Shown: piece by piece, positions 61,922 to 64,000 of the stretch
Position numbering within the stretch: the first letter of the stretch is position 1
Layout: every line of letters begins with the position of its first letter
NCBI GenBank assembly: GCA_014695255.1
Contig: JACJNX010000099.1
Span: forward strand, 1 to 64,000
From: Cyanobacteria bacterium FACHB-63
GTDB taxonomy: Bacteria; Cyanobacteriota; Cyanobacteriia; Leptolyngbyales; Leptolyngbyaceae
Length of the DNA stretch: 64,000 bases
Reading direction: 5' to 3'
Position numbers and translations under genes: made by a program
Notes under the pieces: generated by a model
Databases searched by the model: none
Told to the model about the DNA's origin: nothing
The model's input: the letters and a program-made list of their open reading frames with translations, nothing else

Positions 61922-62292
61922 AAATCGCCTCGAACGTTACTGGCATTTCACGAGTCCATCTCTACTGTAATGTACCGCTTAAAAAAACGTTTCAGTATTT
62001 AACACTTAAGACATTGAGTATAGCTGATGTCGATCATCAGGTGTATTGACTGTTCTTGAGAGAAAACTGGCACATTCAGAGTATTCAACCTTGTATTTAA
62101 TGATAAATTGTGATACCAAGCCCCAAATGCATGAATCGTTAAGTTCCTTGCTAGTAGAAGTGTTTTTTGAACGGGTTGCAGAAATGTCGTGCAAGCCGCT
62201 GAACACTCTGGAATGGTGCGTTGATGTTGCCCCTTGCTCAATCGCTCTCGCAGCAGCAATCGGCTAATTTTGATTGAGTTCCTGAAACGTAA
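61922..62292. other. Gene-free stretch before the histidine kinase
   Basis: 371 bp between divergent genes. Frames on both strands (for example 62046-62267) have no recognisable motifs. It should contain promoters for both genes, but I could not place boxes with confidence. Confidence 0.4.
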
Positions 62293-63132
62293 ATGATTTC
62301 TAGTATGAATAACGGCGAGTTTGCCCAGCAGATCGAAGCGATTCGGCAAACTCTCGCCTCAATTCGCGATCGCTTATTGACGCAAACGGCGCTAAACCCC
62401 ACTTTTCAAATCGAAATTGAGCAAGAGTTACAGTCAGCAATTCAAGGTTTGCACGCGGCGCGATCGCGGATTCAGGCAGAAAGACCTGCGATCGACCAGT
62501 TGCAAGCGACAGTGCAGCAAAAAGAGATGCTGCTGCGGGAAATTCACCACCGCATTAAGAACAATTTGCAGATTATTGCCAGTTTGATCGATCTGCAAGT
62601 GCTGCGATCGCAAGATACCGCTATTCAATCCTTGCTGCGAAACTACCAGACTCGCATCCGGTTGGTGGCACTGGTGCATGAAAGATTATCTGAATCCAGT
62701 GATGCGACAACCATTCGCCTCGGTGAATATGTGCAGGAGTTGACTCTGTTATTGGCGCAAACCTATGCGATCGAGCCAGAGCGAATCACGCTGCAAACGA
62801 TCATCCGTGGGGAGATCGAACTGGCTTCAAATCAAGCCGTTTCCGTTGGGTTAATTCTGAACGAACTGATTTCAAATGCGCTGAAACACGGACTTTCTGA
62901 TCAAGCTGGAGAAATCGCAGTATCGCTCCGGATCGAAGATTCGCAAATTGCTCTTACCGTTAGCGACACGGGCGATCGTTTACCCGCGAATTTTGATCTG
63001 AGCAGCCCTCAAACTTTAGGCTTCCAGATCATCAATTCGCTGGTGTATCAGCTAAACGCAAACTTGACGATCGATCGCAGCCCCCACACTGCTATCACGA
63101 TCCGGTTTGACGTTGCTGATTGGGAGTCATAA
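62293..63132 (+). CDS. HisKA_2-type histidine kinase
   Basis: A 279-aa soluble kinase. The N-terminal coiled coil is followed by LLREIHHRIKNNLQIIASLIDLQ (phosphoacceptor His, HisKA_2 type), then SVGLILNELISNALKHG (N box) and the HATPase end (TVSDTGDRLP..F, LGFQIINSLVYQL). There is no sensor or membrane region, so it may be an accessory kinase driven by another protein. Its 3' end overlaps the convergent response regulator by 38 bp. ATG 62305 is an alternative start. Confidence 0.88.
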   Translation: MISSMNNGEFAQQIEAIRQTLASIRDRLLTQTALNPTFQIEIEQELQSAIQGLHAARSRIQAERPAIDQLQATVQQKEMLLREIHHRIKNNLQIIASLIDLQVLRSQDTAIQSLLRNYQTRIRLVALVHERLSESSDATTIRLGEYVQELTLLLAQTYAIEPERITLQTIIRGEIELASNQAVSVGLILNELISNALKHGLSDQAGEIAVSLRIEDSQIALTVSDTGDRLPANFDLSSPQTLGFQIINSLVYQLNANLTIDRSPHTAITIRFDVADWES

Positions 63133-63811
63133 GTCCGTGTTCTAAGGCAAATCTGACTAGCTCAGTGCGGCTATTGGTGCCCGTCTTGCTAAACAGGCGA
63201 CTGACGTATTTTTCGACGTTGCGGACGCTCGTATCAAGCCGACGAGCAATCTCTTTGTTCATCAACCCATCCACGACTAAATCAAGAACGCTTTGTTCTC
63301 TAGGAGTGAAGTCGAGCTTCATTGGACTGGTCTTTTGAGCGATCGCGCCCCGTCCTTTGAGTTCGGCTTGAATTTCGGCGATCTGGCGCGAAAGTGCTGC
63401 AAGATTGACATCGCTATCGCCGCCTGTCGATTTGATATCCGCTCTTTGCTGAAGCAGTCGTCCAACGATCGCTACAAGTTCTTCTGGATCAAACGGCTTG
63501 GGTAGATAGGCATCGCAGCCTGCATCGTAGCCCTGGATGCGATCGCTTTTCATGCCGCGTGCGGTGAGAAAGATCACGGGTAGCGTTTTGAAGCGGGGAT
63601 CGTCGCGCAGTTGTTTGAGGAATTCGTAGCCGCTGACTTGGGGCATCATCACATCAGTGATCACGAGATCGGGCAGGACGCGCTGCACGGTTTCCCACCC
63701 CTCCTGTCCGTTGGTCGCCGTGTGTACCGTATAGCCGCTGTCTTCGAGATAGGCTTGTACCGCTTCCCGGAGTCCAGGTTCGTCATCGACTAATAGAAGT
63801 TGCTCCGGCAT
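63095..63811 (-). CDS. REC-LuxR response regulator (Ycf29-like)
   Basis: A 238-aa response regulator. The receiver has LLLVDDEPGL, LVITDVMMPQVSGYEFL (Asp), VIFLTA and AYLPKPFDPEEL (Lys). A linker helix and a LuxR helix-turn-helix follow: DFTPREQSVLDLVVDGLMNKEIARRLDTSVRNVEKYVSRLFSKTGTNSRTELVRFALEHGL. It resembles the cyanobacterial/plastid Ycf29 type. It is convergent with the kinase at 62293, a possible partner. There is no identified target. Confidence 0.9.
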   Translation of the reverse strand: MPEQLLLVDDEPGLREAVQAYLEDSGYTVHTATNGQEGWETVQRVLPDLVITDVMMPQVSGYEFLKQLRDDPRFKTLPVIFLTARGMKSDRIQGYDAGCDAYLPKPFDPEELVAIVGRLLQQRADIKSTGGDSDVNLAALSRQIAEIQAELKGRGAIAQKTSPMKLDFTPREQSVLDLVVDGLMNKEIARRLDTSVRNVEKYVSRLFSKTGTNSRTELVRFALEHGLMTPNQQRQTGS

Positions 63812-64000
63812 GATCGATTCCTCTAACGCATAGGTTTGATGGGAGTTCAGTTGGGTTTCGTTTCAGTCAGCTTCAGCACTTAAATTCTCCTAGTCGTGGA
63901 AGATTTAGGAAATTTCAAGTCTATAACCGAAGCGAAACGTCTCGCTGAACCCACGCATTTACTCAAATTTAGCGAATTTTGCATCAATTAAGTTTGGTAA

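Overview
The window is chromosomal DNA from a phycobilisome-containing, probably filamentous cyanobacterium. The evidence is a CpcS-type phycobilin lyase (49981-50544), a CrtH carotene isomerase (8955-10457), Ycf34 (42376-42624), a TxlA/HCF164-like thylakoid thioredoxin (55306-55866), DUF3181 and other cyanobacterial families, and the very frequent HIP1 octamer GCGATCGC. Genus cannot be fixed from the sequence; the gene set resembles Leptolyngbya-type genomes.

Layout. 0-6.4 kb is a decaying accessory block: a transposase tail, an Old Yellow Enzyme reductase, an HpxZ-like protein, a frameshifted NitT/TauT-type permease, a hemagglutinin (TPS) remnant, an astacin-like LysM metalloprotease with two in-frame TAG codons, an intact 321-aa protein of unknown function, and a caspase-like gene cut off just before its catalytic His beside a possible IS200-type fragment. 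6.6-17 kb holds a Uma2 protein, tRNA-Ser(GGA), pyrB, crtH, a stand-alone sensory-module protein, an SbcC/Rad50-like ATPase, a tandem double rhomboid protein, DUF1622 and a broken HPP gene. 17-29 kb has a PadR regulator, secreted proteins, a Tat-type phosphoesterase, a PAS/GAF/GGDEF/EAL protein, a sigma-like/TPR pair and the pyrH-frr operon.

29-37 kb is the most unusual part. Two intergenic arrays have a 21-bp period (29304-29493 and 32867-33139). Between and after them lie an aldo/keto reductase, a HicBA-like pair, mutL, a NACHT NTPase with internal repeats, and two antitoxin/PIN-toxin pairs. The first PIN pair is bracketed by an exact 43-bp direct repeat that copies the 3' end of the NACHT gene. 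This looks like a defence/toxin-antitoxin island built by stepwise insertion.

37-64 kb is mostly housekeeping: a pirin gene with two matching palindromic operators 42 bp apart; CCA-adding enzyme; ycf34; a TPR protein behind a leader hairpin; lexA diverging from a methyltransferase-cbiQ-cbiO operon with two LexA-like boxes between them; an AmpG-like transporter; cpcS; a Ser/Thr kinase; a second HicBA pair; a sulfite-oxidase-like protein; thioredoxins; Nudix-RidA; malQ; a glutamate dehydrogenase gene whose 3' end is fused to a Nudix remnant; a PHP protein; and a histidine kinase overlapping a LuxR-type response regulator tail to tail. Many genes are convergent with overlaps of 4-38 bp, so the genome is compact outside the accessory parts.

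All family assignments come from reading protein motifs and were not checked against any database.
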